A DNA stretch of 64,000 bases from Diplolepis rosae (taxonomy: Eukaryota; Arthropoda; Insecta; Hymenoptera; Diplolepididae): positions 2,294,001 through 2,358,000 of the forward strand of contig JAPYXD010000713.1 of assembly GCA_030998225.1 (NCBI GenBank), written 5' to 3'. Below the pieces are notes generated by a model, which was not told where the DNA came from, ran no database searches, and was given only the letters and a program-made list of their open reading frames with translations. The position numbers and the translations under genes are program-made. Below, one piece after another: positions 32,225-44,005 of the stretch (position 1 is its first letter; each line of letters opens with the position of its first letter).

Positions 32225-32489
32225 CCGGTCGGGCTATCCGACCAGGAACCCGCCAGAATCGTCATGCCGGTTTGGTTATGTTCCCGACATGAAGGCTGGT
32301 CGGGAACCGGCCGGGCTATCCGACCAGGAACCCGCCAGAAACGTCACGCTGATTTGGTGATGTACCCGACATGAAGGCTGGTCGGGAACCGGTCGGGCTA
32401 TCCGACCAGGAACCCGCCAGAAACGTCACGCTGGTTTCCTTATGTTCCCGACATGAAGGCTGATCGAGAACCGGCCGGGCTACCCGGCC
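32225..32489. repeat. Tandem repeat, 82-bp unit, three copies and a partial fourth
   Basis: Units begin at 32225, 32307, 32389 and 32471, exactly 82 bases apart, each with CCGG[TC]CGGGCTA near its start. Each unit contains GGTCGG...CCGACC (or its close variant GGCCGG), which can fold as a short hairpin around GCTAT, and then GTTCCCGACATGAAGGCTG. The array is much richer in GC than its surroundings. Units differ at a few positions each. Related motifs (GGTTCCCGACTTGACCCGG) occur in repeat D at 35420-35560. Confidence 0.9.
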
Positions 32490-33440
32490 CTTTTCTAGCT
32501 GTTTTTTGGGGGGTTCTTAGTAGCATTAAAATTTCAGTTAATTCACAATTGGACTTATCGCCACTGTCTTTTTTCTCAATTTATCGAATTCTGCTGTGTT
32601 TTACAGCGCGCTAGATACGATTTTGCTCACACATATGTTCTTCTTCATCCATTTTGGTATAACATAATATATATTCGAATATTTTGACAGATCCTTACTG
32701 AAAATTCCTGTATAGGTCCGCATACAGAATCCTATATGTCCCACCTATAGGATTACCCTGTACAAAATGACTTAAGTTATATATATGTATAACCTTTTAA
32801 AGTATATATGAACTTGGGCACTCTGAGAGTTAAGGGCATGTAATACTTGGTAAATTAGAAAATTTTATTGATTTTAAATTTCTATATGTTTATGTGCAAA
32901 ACACATAAAATTCTGATTCCAAAATCTGGGAAATGTCAGAAAGGATAAAAACAGACGTAGATAGATAACTTTTGGTTCAATAAATAGAAAGAAATTCAAT
33001 TTAAGCAAAATCTATGGAGAACATGTAGAAAGTGGACCAAGTTTTTCACATAAACTTGCTACTTTTCTCAAGTATCACATGCTGTTTTGGCCAATTAGTT
33101 CATCTAATGAACTTCAGTAGACTGTGGTAGGGAATTCAAGTAAAGACACAGATTTAGTTGTTGGGAAACATGATAATGGATTTATCGGCATGAAACAAAT
33201 TGCCCTCCACACTTGTAGTGGAGGAAGAGGCTGTTGAAAAGAACAAAGAACAGTGCGTGAATTGTTGCGACCGTCGCTGACAATCGGGACCAGCCCAGAG
33301 ACAGTGGTACAGCCACTATCGTAAGTTGGGGAAAAGCCCCGAAGTAACGGTTCAGCCGCTAAAAGAAAAATCACTTACCCCGCAGTGGTGACGATATGGA
33401 TAGTCCTCACTCACTCTTCCAGGTACCTTACAGAGCGTGG
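32490..33440. other. No gene recognised
   Basis: AT-rich to about 33110. 33110-33440 has mixed composition; a minus-strand frame at 33114-33374 shows no domain. 33440 ends at a TTAA element. Confidence 0.4.
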
Positions 33441-33441
33441 C

Positions 33442-34338
33442 TTAAGGGAGTTACTCACCTACCCGCCTAGTCAAAACAGGGTTAAACACGCAGGTTGACT
33501 ACAGTAGTACGTGATCTGGCAACGTCGCATCTTGTTTGTTCCTGTGCGCACAGGTGTACAGTCGCACATATGGTTACGTCAGTACCTAAGAAATGTTTCT
33601 CAGACATGAAATTATACAATGAATTAAAAAGGTGCACATCCGTCCAAATAAGGAAAAAAATGATTGCCTCTCACATCACGGTAGCTATGGTTATCGATGC
33701 ATACAAAGAACATGGTTTTGATGGATTATCTCGTTTGTTTGGTGCTGATAAAAACGGCAAAATTCGTGTGACAAATAATAGGAAGGTTAAAAATAAAATC
33801 TGTGATTATCTGAAAACAAAATACTAATTTACTTTAGTTTAGTTGGTATATATTTATTGTATATGTATCAAATATTCTAAATAATAATTAATGAACGATT
33901 GTGATGTTAATAGATATGTATTGAAAAATTGTTATATCGATTCAAGACTGTAAAAATAAGACAAATTTAGTATGTCATTGAGAAAGATTTTACGTACTAC
34001 GTATTATGATATGTCTGTAAATAAAGTTGTTTGTATGTACTTAATTCGTTTATTCATCATAAGAATAATTAATATTTTTCTACAGTTCAAATCCTGTTAT
34101 GATATTTTCGTTGGTTGAAAAGATATCAATGATAATACACGATAAACTCCGCGATTTCTCATAAGAGCCCATGTTGAATCAACTAGAGAGGCGCAAAATA
34201 GAAATATGAATATCTCACTAAAAAACGCACCTCAGACCTTAAAATTTCGTACGGATAATTTTTTAATTATATTCTAACGCTCTGCAAAGTTTAAGATTTT
34301 TCTGTTCATTAATTCTTCATCCTGAGTAACTCCCTTAA
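33442..34338. mobile_element. TTAA-flanked element with 12-bp TIRs
   Basis: TTAA-GGGAGTTACTCA (33442-33457) and TGAGTAACTCCC-TTAA (34323-34338) are exact inverted repeats bordered by TTAA, the target site of piggyBac and Kolobok-type transposons. The G-start of the TIR fits Kolobok better than piggyBac, whose ends begin with C. The element is 889 bases between the TTAA sites. It encloses the ORF at 33495-33827 and then AT-rich sequence. No full transposase is present. Confidence 0.7.
33495..33827 (+). CDS. Uncharacterised small ORF inside the TTAA element
   Basis: 110 codons, open and ending in TAA. Later Mets at about codons 26 and 37 could be alternative starts. The second half looks protein-like: VQIRKKMIASHITVAMVIDAY, then KEHGFDGLSRLFGADKNGK and NRKVKNKICDYLKTKY, mixed helical and basic, without stop or bias typical of chance frames. 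I do not recognise a domain. It may be a host gene piece captured by the transposon, or a remnant of the transposon's own protein. Its frame is the only long one in the element. Confidence 0.4.
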   Translation: MTTVVRDLATSHLVCSCAHRCTVAHMVTSVPKKCFSDMKLYNELKRCTSVQIRKKMIASHITVAMVIDAYKEHGFDGLSRLFGADKNGKIRVTNNRKVKNKICDYLKTKY

Positions 34339-34567
34339 GTCAGCAGTCCTCATCACAGTGTTGACGGAATCCACAGGGGCACTTACTCAATCCGCTTCGA
34401 ATATGCTTCGGACACTAAACACTGTTACCCACTTCACACACAATCCACAGGGGCACACACCTAATCCACAAGCCTTTCTTCAAGAAGAGAAAACTAACGG
34501 CACGTTTCACTGTCCTCTAGAGGATCCCTCTTGTTGCCAAGGGCGAAATGTGACTGAATCTCCCCCA
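34339..34567. other. Short non-coding segment with a repeated phrase
   Basis: ATCCACAGGGGCAC occurs twice (34369 and 34446). A 71-codon plus-strand frame here has no recognisable content. Confidence 0.35.
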
Positions 34568-35571
34568 TTTTAAACAAAAACCCAAAGGGAAGTCCCATAA
34601 CTAAACATCCCAACCGAACGTCGTGAGAGAGGGTAATTAATTTTGTACCTGCTCGACGTTAACCTTAAAGGTCAATGCAGAGCCTACTAAGATAAGTGAA
34701 CAAACACAAAAGAAAACAAATGACAAAGACCGCGCTTTCTCTAAATGGTTTAAAGCACCCGAACATATGCCCTTAAGGAAAACTACTGCGTAACATCTTT
34801 GAAAATTTTTAAAAATTTTTAAACATCATATAGGTTCACCCTGGCGAAAGTTCCGGATTGAAATTCATTCCGAATCAATCCGCACTATTCCGAGCCATTC
34901 CGGAATCTGATTCCGAGCTAAACCAAGTTATTCCGAATGACCCCAAAGCAAATTTTCAATTCGAATCAAACTGAAGTCAATTCAAAATCAATCCGAATAA
35001 ATCCGGTCAATTTATATAAATATATTAAATTTTTATTATATTATATATATTATTATATATTATATTTATATATTATCAAATCAATTTTCATTTAATTTAT
35101 AAATGCATTTCATTTATCAATATTATTAATCAATCAATCCGGATCCATTCGGATTGAAAGTTTGGACTGAATCGGATTGGTCAGCTTTATTCCGATTAAG
35201 AGTTTGAGGATTGATTTCAAATGGGCCTCTGATTAATATGGATTGAAACTGGCTTCGGATTTTTTTGGAATAACTCGGATTGGTTCAGAAACAGATTTCT
35301 GAATGGGTCGCACTGGTTTGGAATAAATTCCCAATCCGAGACTTTCGCCAAAGTACTTGACTAGTGCCCGACTAGTTCCCGGTCAGTTTCTGACAATGAA
35401 CTTCATCCTGGGTTGATTCTGCCGGTTCCCGACTTGACCCGGTCTGGTCACGGGTCAACCCGGATGGTTCCCAACCAGTTCCCAGCCATGCAATACAGCC
35501 CGAGTTTGCCCGGTAGGGATCCGGCCAGAAACCTTTTTGTAATGGGGCTAACCGGGGCAATTTCCACACGG
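34568..35571 (+). repeat. Dispersed repeat D, copy 1
   Basis: About 1 kb, repeated on the opposite strand at 49991-50826. Landmarks: CCCATAACTAAACATCCCAA near 34597, GTTCACCCTGGCGAAAGTTC near 34834, and TTCCCGGTCAGTTTCTGAC near 35380. The middle is a patchwork of ATTCCGA/TCGGAAT-type words, read in both directions, so the unit itself can fold on CCTGGCGAAAGT against ACTTTCGCC. An AT-rich block at about 35016-35130 is not in copy 2. No coding. Confidence 0.8.
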
Positions 35572-36177
35572 GATATTATAAAAGTGATTCAAAATATCTT
35601 AAACATCCAGTTCCAATCCAGTTTAATGTCAGTATGCAGCTTGAAAATGCATATATACTTTCTTTATAACAAATTGATTTCCAGTATAATTAACAAATTA
35701 ATTAGAAAAATTAGTAACTTTTAATCATTATAAATATCTTTACGAATATACTTGTGTAGTTTGATACATGTACTTCAAATATGTTTGCACACATATTTAA
35801 ATTAGAAATTCCTACGTTTATTCAAAAAACTATTAAAGGGATATGTGATTACATCCTATGTTATTAATAAATTCAGACTGGATTCAATAACTAATACGAA
35901 TAAGTTATCTTTCCTCAGTTGTTATTATTCACTGATTAAAATTATTAAATTTGTTAACGAACCCATATAACTGTTAAAGAAATTATTAGACGTATGTTAA
36001 TTAAGTTAATTATTATTAATCATCAATTATATATTATAAGATTTCTCTTGGCTCAGCATCTCCACCAAGGAGATACAAAACCACAATGATTTTTAATAAC
36101 ATTAAAAAAAATAAGTTAGAAAGAGGAGAAATGACCAACCTCGGACTGTCTAAAATTGTAATCCATATTTATGAATT
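35572..36177. other. AT-rich spacer
   Basis: Nothing recognised. Confidence 0.4.
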
Positions 36178-36777
36178 AAAAAAAAAATTCAAGATTTTCT
36201 CAAATTCTCTACCTCAACTTCAACTTTTTGCATGAGCTAGGAAATTTTTTTTTCAAAATATTTACAATAACTATTAAAATGTTTATTAATGTTGTAGTTT
36301 ATAAGAACTTTAAGAAATAAAAAATCTTTAACAATCTTTGTTCTATTCGTTAATATGGGGATAATATTGGATTTAAATAATTTTTAATAATCACAAATAA
36401 CAATAAATATTTTTTGAAATTTAGAATAATTAGAAATAAAAATTACTAATGAACAGAATAAAAAATACATATAAGAGGGCTCCACTTAAGCGCCACCTTT
36501 TTGCGTGGCCATTTCGGTCCTGCTTCAACGAAGGAGGCGAGCAGCAAACCGTCCGAGAATCGTGATCGTCGATTAAAATTCAACTCAGATACGATTGAAC
36601 ATTTTTAATCGCATTTCGGGTACCCATGTAAATTTAGAAGTTTTCTTGGCTCAAATTAAAAATAAGATTTTAGACTCTATGTAGTATAATTTTCAGATTT
36701 TGGAAAAATTTGCGCTAGGTCATGCTAAAAGTTGAAGTTGCGGTAGAGAATTTGAGAAAATCTTGAATTTTTTTAAC
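36178..36777. mobile_element. Foldback element, arms about 85 bp
   Basis: 36178-36262 (AAAAAAATTCAAGATTTTCT, CAAATTCTCTACCTCAACTT, then TTTGCATGAGCTAGGAAAT) is inverted against 36690-36777. The spacer is about 430 bases and includes a GC-richer piece near 36480-36550. No coding seen. Confidence 0.65.
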
Positions 36778-38194
36778 TCCTCACGTACTTTATTATTTTC
36801 AGAAGGTCAAAAAAATATTTATTGAGCATCACTAGACGTGGAATTTCATAAGCTTTTCTACAGTATTTTAAAAAATGCACTATCTCTTTTTTTCACCGAG
36901 ATATCGTGGTTCAAAGTCAGCAGTAATTTTCAATAGCGATCACGAGCACCGTGCGCACAATTTCCGACGGTAGTGTATATTATTGTTCAAAAATAATTTA
37001 TAAGAATTCAATTTTGAACATTAGTGTCCCGTTTTATTGGAGCGAAAACTCTAGACCCGAAACTGTTGTGAAAAACAATTATATTCTCTTCAAGAATATA
37101 ATTGAAACAAAAGTATAATACTTTTATCTTGTGTGATTTCAGACGTCACATAACAAGAAAAAACAATTATTTTCTCAAGCTGTCTTTTTTTTATTTAATT
37201 TTTTATTGATTTGTATTACGAATAATACTATTATACAATATCACTACTTATCTCTGAACATAATATTAGAGCATGATAAAAATTTAAAAAATTAGAATCA
37301 GAAATTAATAGCATATTTTGTAGGGTTTATCAAAAGAAGAGTTCAGAGTTTAGGAACTTTGGAGTTGATTATGGAAAACAATTATCTTTGAAATCAAGCA
37401 GCCGTATCTCAGGTTGCTATCTTCTTCTGGAATTATTAGTAGAGTAATATTAAAAATTACAGATCAAAGTCTTTCAGTATAACATCACTAAGATAACCTT
37501 CTTTTCGGCTTCATTCTGGTTTAAAATGTATAGATCTGTTAAAAGAAAAGATCTAAATCAATTTTATGCAGAATTAATAAGTCATTACACACTTGTGACA
37601 ACTTAACTTTGTCTCATCTGTATATGAAATTATAACAAAAGGATTCAGCAAGTCCGACCTATTTTGCAATTAGGACTTTGTTGCGTTCATAACCTTGTTC
37701 ATAACTTCTTGACACATGCAAGACATTTCTGCCCCGATAACACGTGTATCCTTAAATTGTCACCATACGCTTTTCGCCCCATTAAATTCGCGCACGCACT
37801 CGACCTCTCCCCTATCTATGCATCACACGCATCCTGAACAAAAAAATGGGAAATCAAATCTTTTTTTATTCGTCGTAGGCGTAGAAAAGGGTGGCATCGG
37901 CTAAGGGATCGCAGGCACGCGAGTGTATAGCTACCTCGGAATATTGAAGCCCCTGACGAGCTCCTTGAAGAAAGCAGTTACTTATTACGAAGATTGCAGA
38001 CTCTATTTGTACCTTGTTTTTCCTACTGATACAATTAGGCTACAGAACGAAGGGAATAGGAAGCGGGTACGAGAGAAATGAAAAGATATATTCATTGAAA
38101 GATAGAGAGAGGAAGTGAAAGAGGAAGAGAAAGGAGTAGATGATGAAGTGATAGAAAAGGATATCAAACTGAAGGATAGAGGCGTGTCTTCGCG
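36778..38194. other. No gene recognised (1.4 kb)
   Basis: AT-rich with several short local palindromes near 37060-37180. A 62-codon frame at 37716-37904 has no recognisable content. Confidence 0.4.
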
Positions 38195-38341
38195 ATGACT
38201 TGGACACCCGTTGAGAGGTATATTAGACGGTGGTCGTCGCGACGCCAACGTCACAACTTTACGCGTCGTGCTACGAACACCCAGTTAGTTTCATCTGATC
38301 TCAACTCAAGGATTGAGGAGTTTCTACCAACGGAGCAAGGT
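38195..38341 (+). CDS. Exon-like open frame, unrecognised
   Basis: It reads MTWTPVERYIRRWSSRRQRH, then TRRATNTQLVSSDLNSRIEE and FLPTEQG, and ends at a good donor (CAAGG/TAGGTT, or AAG/GTAGGT). Composition is balanced, unlike neighbouring AT-rich frames. No homologous block is seen elsewhere in the window and no family is recognised. It may be an exon of a small gene or part of an element. Confidence 0.25.
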
Positions 38342-40824
38342 AGGTTTCAATTCTTTAGCTTCTTTTCGCGCGAAAAACCCATATTTTAGATTTTTTAATT
38401 GATAAACAATTGCTTTCTGAGAATGGACATTGGGTTATTCCACTAGGATTTTCGTTACTTGAAACGGAATATCATATAAAATGTTATTTTGCTCCCATTG
38501 TTTGAATATAAAAAAAAAATTAAAACGTTTTTACTATGTATTTTGCTCGGTAGTCTGAAAATCTCTTGTACTCCGAAACCAGTTACAATGAAAATAATAT
38601 ATGAATAAAATGAATAACAATAAACGAAAAACGTAAAAAATAATATAAACTATATAAAATCAAAGTTGTTGGTATACAAAAAGTATATATGCTGTATGGA
38701 GATTTAATAGCATTAGTTATGAAACAGTGTGAGTCAAAATCAATATCATTGATTTTATAATATATGTATTCACCGGCTGGTAATAACATTGGTGTTACAG
38801 ATTCAGTAGTATTTTTTTCTCAGTCAATGTTTTCATCTATAACAAATTCTAAATGCAAAATGGACTTTAAGACACGATACTGTTTGTAACCTCAAAGAAG
38901 AACCCCTTTTCACTTACAAGGTGAACTTTCTTTGTCAGTTTTGGATGGAATTTTATTTAGCAATCAAAAGGTTTGAAGTTATTATAAATTGTTACAAACA
39001 TTGCAACAAAAGCCAAGTATAACTTTAAAGCCTGTTTTATTTTCTATTTTAAAGGATAGTGTTTCCTAAAAAAAGTTTTCTATGGCCTATTTATCTCTAA
39101 TCAAGTAATCGCGACCAAAACCTGGCAAAATGCTAAGTAATATTACTAGATGCTCATTCAAAATTTGTATTCAAATGTATAATTGATTTGGTTACCAAAT
39201 TTTTCACTTAAATATCGCAATTTTCATATAAAAAGAAAATTCACTATCTCTAGAACATGTCATAATTCAAAAATCGAGTCACCCGGATATCTCGAGTAGA
39301 ATTTGATATTATTTGATCACTTTGAAAAAAATGTTTGTGTCTGCAATATTTTTACGTTCTAAACATTATTTTGAATTAGGATTGTAATATTGCAAACTGA
39401 CTGCTACAGTACTTGTGAAGAATGATGAGGCAGAACATTTTTGTACCTGAAGTTTTTTTATCCCGTGATTATTTTTAATATTATGAATTAAAAACTAAAA
39501 AGTCTTGAATCTAATATTTAATAAGTTTAAAAAATATTAATCGTCGTAAAATGGCCAAATGTTGTTTAAATCGATTGAAATTTGAGGTCGGTCGGTAACC
39601 AACCCGAGTCGAAATGTGGCGCTACTTTACCGCCCCAAGTATAACTTTTACCTCTGCTTTGCAGCTGCTTGTTATACTATCTATAATTAGCTCCTACGAT
39701 AAATTTTAATATTTGAATTTCTGTATTTTAATTCCCCCTTTAAAACTCTTCACTGACAGGTATTTCAAAATCTAAAATACGTTAAGATACGATCGTCCAC
39801 CTTCGCGCCAAAATTTGAAGCCTATTTTCAACGATGGTTTGCGAAAAAACTACACATCAAATTGAGGAAAGAATTTATGTACTTTATTAACACACTCTTA
39901 GACTTTAAAAAAATTACGTCAAAACAATTGTGTTTTCAAAATCGCAACCTTGGAGCATCCTTGAACACGCCTCCGCAAAAATCTCACAGTAGAATTTGTG
40001 GCACGATTTCACCATTCCGGTTTCTTGAATCAAAAAAAACGAAAAAATGTCCAATTGTTATCACTTTGTCTAGATCAGGACACAAGCTTTTTGAAAATTA
40101 TCCAAATCTTCCAAAATGACAGACGTTTTAACGAAAAAAAAATTTTTCGAGCGTTTTTTTCGAGATGAAAAGGGCTGCAAAAATTAAATAAAGAAACTTT
40201 TTCAAAAAAATTCGTGTCCTGACCTAGCGATATGTCTGCTGAAAAATTAGAGAACAAGAAATACCCGATGTTTCAAATATTCTAGACGGGCTCTTGCCAA
40301 AACTTTTGAAAAACACGACTTTTGGGAAAACGCGTTTAAACATATATGATGAAATAAAATATGATTGGAGAAAATTACGATTTAATCGGCTATACCAGGG
40401 CATATTCCTAGTAACGTCTAGATTCAAAATATGAAAAAAAAATGGATTTCTTGAAACCTCAAAGGTCGACGATCCCCTTAAAAATATTACAATTGCTTTT
40501 GCAAACGTCATGCAAAGTGCCTGATTAGTTACTTTTCGAACCATTGTTTGAAATTGTAAAACTAAAATTTCCATTCTTCTTTATCATCAATCATCAATTT
40601 TTTCTTACATAAATAAACATTATATGGGAAATAGGAAATTCTGTAAATGAAATTAATCTCTGTCATTTTAATTATTTATTTACCGAATAGGTAAACTTCA
40701 TCTTTTACTCGAAATTTCTTAGTTCAGATATAACGTGCGGATCCGTACTTACTTTGAAATCCTTATCCCCTAAAAACATGAGTATGAAGAGCATGAAAGT
40801 AGAGGCATATTTCGACTCAGGATG
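38342..40824. other. No gene recognised (2.5 kb)
   Basis: AT-rich; homopolymer runs. A phrase ACTCTTCACTGACAGGTATTTCAAAA at about 39747 recurs at about 46208, but the neighbourhood is otherwise not repeated there. Confidence 0.4.
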
Positions 40825-41005
40825 TTTTTTAGCTTTGCCGAGAAAAAGTATCAAAGAAATTCATGGTTTAAATAATTTCCAGTGAGATATTTGATCACCG
40901 CTATATAAGGAAGATTTCTGGGAATTTTCTGATCAACGCAATGCAAATTAGTGAAAATATCGTTTTCTGAATATAGCACCAGACGCCACAAAAAATAGCT
41001 CAATG
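40825..41005 (-). repeat. Dispersed repeat E, copy 1
   Basis: It matches 46230-46415 in inverted orientation (AATTTGCATTGCGTTGATCA, GAAATCTTCCTTATATAG, ATACTTTTTCTCGGCAAAGC on the minus strand). Imperfect identity; no coding. Confidence 0.6.
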
Positions 41006-41635
41006 AGACAAATGAAGTTAGCAGACGTTGCTCGATGGTGCTCACCCGAGTAGTCCAAGCAACAGGGGATTTGTTAGGACATTATTTATTTCAGAAAACG
41101 GACTGCGTCATCGGAAGAAAAATTTGTCATGGAGTAATTGTGTCATTTTTTGGACAACGAAATATGATTTATACATTTTTTATTAACATTTAAGACCAAA
41201 AAATCGCACTTTTTTAGTTTTTTGTTCCTAACATTAAAGGTAATTATCCAATCTTAATGACATCACTTACAAAGTTGTAGAAAATTGAATTTAAAATAAA
41301 ATGAGCTATCGCTTGATCTGATTGGATAATTAGAAGTGGAGAAAATTTGGAAAAACTGGAAAATTTATCTTTTGTTAAACAAATTAATATCTCAGTTAAT
41401 TTTTAACTTTTTAAGTTGAGGTTGGGTGAAAAAGTAGCAGACTTTATGCTCTTCAAGTGTATAAAAAACGGACACTTTAAGACAATACGTTTCTGCGCTA
41501 TTGACACTTAATTTATTTAATGCGTTAATTGTAAAATGCCTGCTTGCCGCAGAGGTGGTCCGATTTTTATTCTGAAAACGTCTTTTTAAAATATAAATCA
41601 AGCACAACAGAACGTTAATCTTGGGTTTTCGACAA
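41006..41635. other. AT-rich spacer
   Basis: Nothing recognised. Confidence 0.4.
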
Positions 41636-41803
41636 AATGTTGCAAAGTTTATTAAAAAACGCCCCAAACATAGCTTCAAATGCCTGAACTCAGCAAAGTG
41701 ACAGTGGTAGGGGGAGAAGGCGAGTAGGCTCACTGAGTCACTTTGCTGCGTTCAGGCGTTTGAAGCCATGTTTGGGGCTTTTTTAAATAAACTTTGCAAT
41801 TTG
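41636..41803. mobile_element. Small foldback MITE, arms about 66 bp
   Basis: 41636-41702 (TGTTGCAAAGTTTATTAAAA, AACGCCCCAAACATAGCTTC, AAATGCCTGAACTCAGCAAA) is inverted against 41735-41803, leaving a loop of about 32 bases. The match is nearly continuous. Confidence 0.75.
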
Positions 41804-42064
41804 CAAATGTTCAAGAATGAATCACAGTTGAGTAAAATTGAGAAGTCTAGAGTAAAGTATGAAAGCGTATATTAAATATTTCTAAAGATTCAATCACAAA
41901 AATACTAGAGCTTTCTGTTCATACTACTCTACGCTTCACTTGGGAGTTGAGTAAAGCGTGAGTCGGAAGTAGAGTTCTAAAGAGTTTATGTGACCGAGAA
42001 TATGTCTGAGAGCACGGGAACATGACTGAGAATTTCTCTGATGAATGTGCTCTTGGAGAATTTA
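41804..42064. other. Spacer
   Basis: Nothing recognised. Confidence 0.35.
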
Positions 42065-42510
42065 TGAGAATTTAATAGTATATTACGTGCCTAGGCGCAC
42101 AATGAGGGTTATTGCGTGACGAGCTACAATGCTCGCAGGAGATCGGAGCCAAGGTGTAGTCGAGGCGTAGCCAAGACATAGCTGAGGCAAAGCTGAGACG
42201 AAGCCGAGGCGCGATCAGTCCTGCGAGCATTGTCGCGAGTCTCGTAATTTTCCGAATTGTGTGCATTGGCACGTATTCTATTTTATGTGACTCCGGTGCG
42301 TACATCTGTTTTTATGCGTATACTCGAATCTAATCTAGTATTGTAGTTGTTTGCGGCGCTAGTCATTACACTTGGTATTTCACGACTAGTCCCGGCCATT
42401 TTGATTTTATCGATATTGTGTAGTAGTAATGGATTTTAGTAGACGCATGCGCAGTTCAAATGTACAAGGCTTTGCCAGTAAGATGCTAACGCTGTACGAA
42501 GAAGAAGAAT
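42065..42510 (+). repeat. Composite repeat B/A, copy 1
   Basis: ATAGTATATTACGTGCCTAG, CAGGAGATCGGAGCCA, GCCGAGGCGCGATCAGTCCT and GTGTGCATTGGCACGTATTC, then AGACGCATGCGCAGTTCAAA and GCTAACGCTGTACGAA, match 55081-55515 in order and orientation. Within it an irregular short repeat (GAGGC[GA][TA]AGC[CT]) occurs five or six times at 42150-42215. No coding. Confidence 0.75.
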
Positions 42511-42783
42511 AAGAAGAAGATTGTGCTTCGTTTCATGCACGAAGTAGTATAAGGAGACCCCATTCCTATGCAGCCTTTGGAAAATTTGGACGCGTAGATT
42601 CAGATTTAGTTAGTTTGCATCGTTCGTTGCGCCGCTTGCGGAAAAGCGTTGCAACACAAGTTTCAAAAATGTCGGCGCTCATAATAATGTAAGCGTGATT
42701 TGTACAAACAAAAATTACCAGTCATTGCCATACATGTGCGAGGAGTTTTAAATATATTAATAAACAAGTGTGTGCAAGATAAT
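42511..42783. other. Spacer
   Basis: Nothing recognised beyond a GAAGAAGAA run. Confidence 0.3.
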
Positions 42784-42921
42784 ATGGTCTATTGTTTTAC
42801 TGATAGTTGCGCATCCACGCGCTATGTTGGAAAGAAGAAAAAAGAAAAAGAAGACAGACTAGAGAAACGTCACTTCTTTTGCCCTAGCACGGTCAGTATG
42901 TTTAATTATTTTATAAATCTG
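42784..42921 (+). pseudogene. Possible THAP-like first exon
   Basis: From the internal Met at 42784 the frame gives MVYCFTDSCASTRY, then RHFFCPSTVSMF. C-x4-C near the start and an FF-x-P motif later resemble the start of a THAP zinc finger (C2CH), but the rest of the domain (C-x2-H) is not found and the frame closes. Weak; the BED-like exon 350 bases downstream may be related. Confidence 0.15.
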
Positions 42922-43266
42922 TAATGTGAAGTACATTGATCTGTATTTAATTTTTGTGCTATTGCAACTATTTTTTCTTGATCTCCTAGCCGAAAGTACG
43001 GTCCTCTCGGTCGCATTTCACTCCAGAAACAACGACTTTTGTGGCCGCTAAATTCATCGTATATTTCGTTTGTTTAATTTAATTTAATGTGACTTCATGC
43101 AATTACACGAAAAATCAATATTAATATTTTTCCGTAACGGTTCAAGCTTTCAATTGTTTTTGATAAATGCTTTGCTCTGGAAGTTCGTGTAACGTGCGCA
43201 ATAAAAATGGAAAAAAAAAGAATATAGTTTGGAATTTTTTTTTTAATTATTGATAAACAAAATAAA

Positions 43267-43425
43267 GCTTCTTTCGAGTGCAAATACTGTGATCAGATGT
43301 ACAGAAAGCATGCCACTCGACAAATAGAGCACTAAAAAAAGTGCATAAACTGTCCCGAAACTGTCAAACAATTATTTAAATCAAAGCGTAATTTGTGCGA
43401 AGAAAACTTGAATTACTTGTTCTTT
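43267..43425 (+). pseudogene. BED-type zinc finger exon, one nonsense codon
   Basis: The frame reads SFECKYCDQMYRKHATRQIEH, stop, KKCINCPETVKQLF. C-x2-C, then H-x5-C with the TAA (43333-43335) at the usual leucine (H-L-K-K-C), fits a BED finger of hAT-transposase-related proteins; one change, TTA to TAA, explains the break. No downstream hAT domain is recognised. Two flanking sequences are AT-rich. Confidence 0.4.
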
Positions 43426-43708
43426 ATGTTTGAATTTAATATAATGGCTATAAAAAAAGTTGTTTTTATATTGAATTCCGATAAAACTTGACATTTTTCG
43501 TAGTTTATTTTTATGAAACCTTCACTATTGCAATTCATAGTGTTTGGAAATAAATTTACAATATTATAAGGTTTAATGATAAAGAAAATATTGGTGAAGG
43601 TATGGTAAAATTACCTTGAATTCTCTGTAAATTCTCAAGTTGTCTTAAAATGACGGTCACAGTCACGAGAACGTGATCGGATTTTAAATGTCCGAGAAAT
43701 TTAGAACT
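43426..43708. other. AT-rich spacer
   Basis: Nothing recognised. Confidence 0.35.
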
Positions 43709-44005
43709 CTACACGGAGAGAAGTTTAGTAGAACCGTAGCGCTAGCGGTGGGAAAGCCGCTCGTCTTTGGTTTAGTGTAACTTCTACTCTAAAATTGGGG
43801 CACTGGTTACCCCAAACTGACGAAAAGCTTGCGAGAGAACAGCTGGCCCAAGTATTTCGCGTAACGGCTCGCCTAGTTTGGGGTAATGGTTCCCCCAAAT
43901 TGGCAGAGCTGTTCAACCAAACAGAGGTCGCGCAGCTCTCCGTGTGCTTAGCGCATCAGTTCTACGTGTTGGGCGAGCGGATTCACCAAACTTTTCTCCG
44001 TGTAG
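43709..44005. mobile_element. MITE with CTACACGGAGAGAAGTTT termini
   Basis: CTACACGGAGAGAAGTTT (43709-43726) and AAACTTTTCTCCGTGTAG (43988-44005) are inverted with one mismatch. Inside, GGGGCACTGGTTACCCCAAA (about 43797) is inverted against TTTGGGGTAATGGTTCCCCC (about 43877). 297 bases, GC-rich compared with flanks. A terminal CACGGAGAAAA is also at one end of repeat C (52434), so the ends may be related. No coding. Confidence 0.7.

Noticed and set aside
32225..32489. CRISPR array
   Set aside because: Units are continuous 82-bp tandem repeats without unique spacers, and the DNA is eukaryotic.
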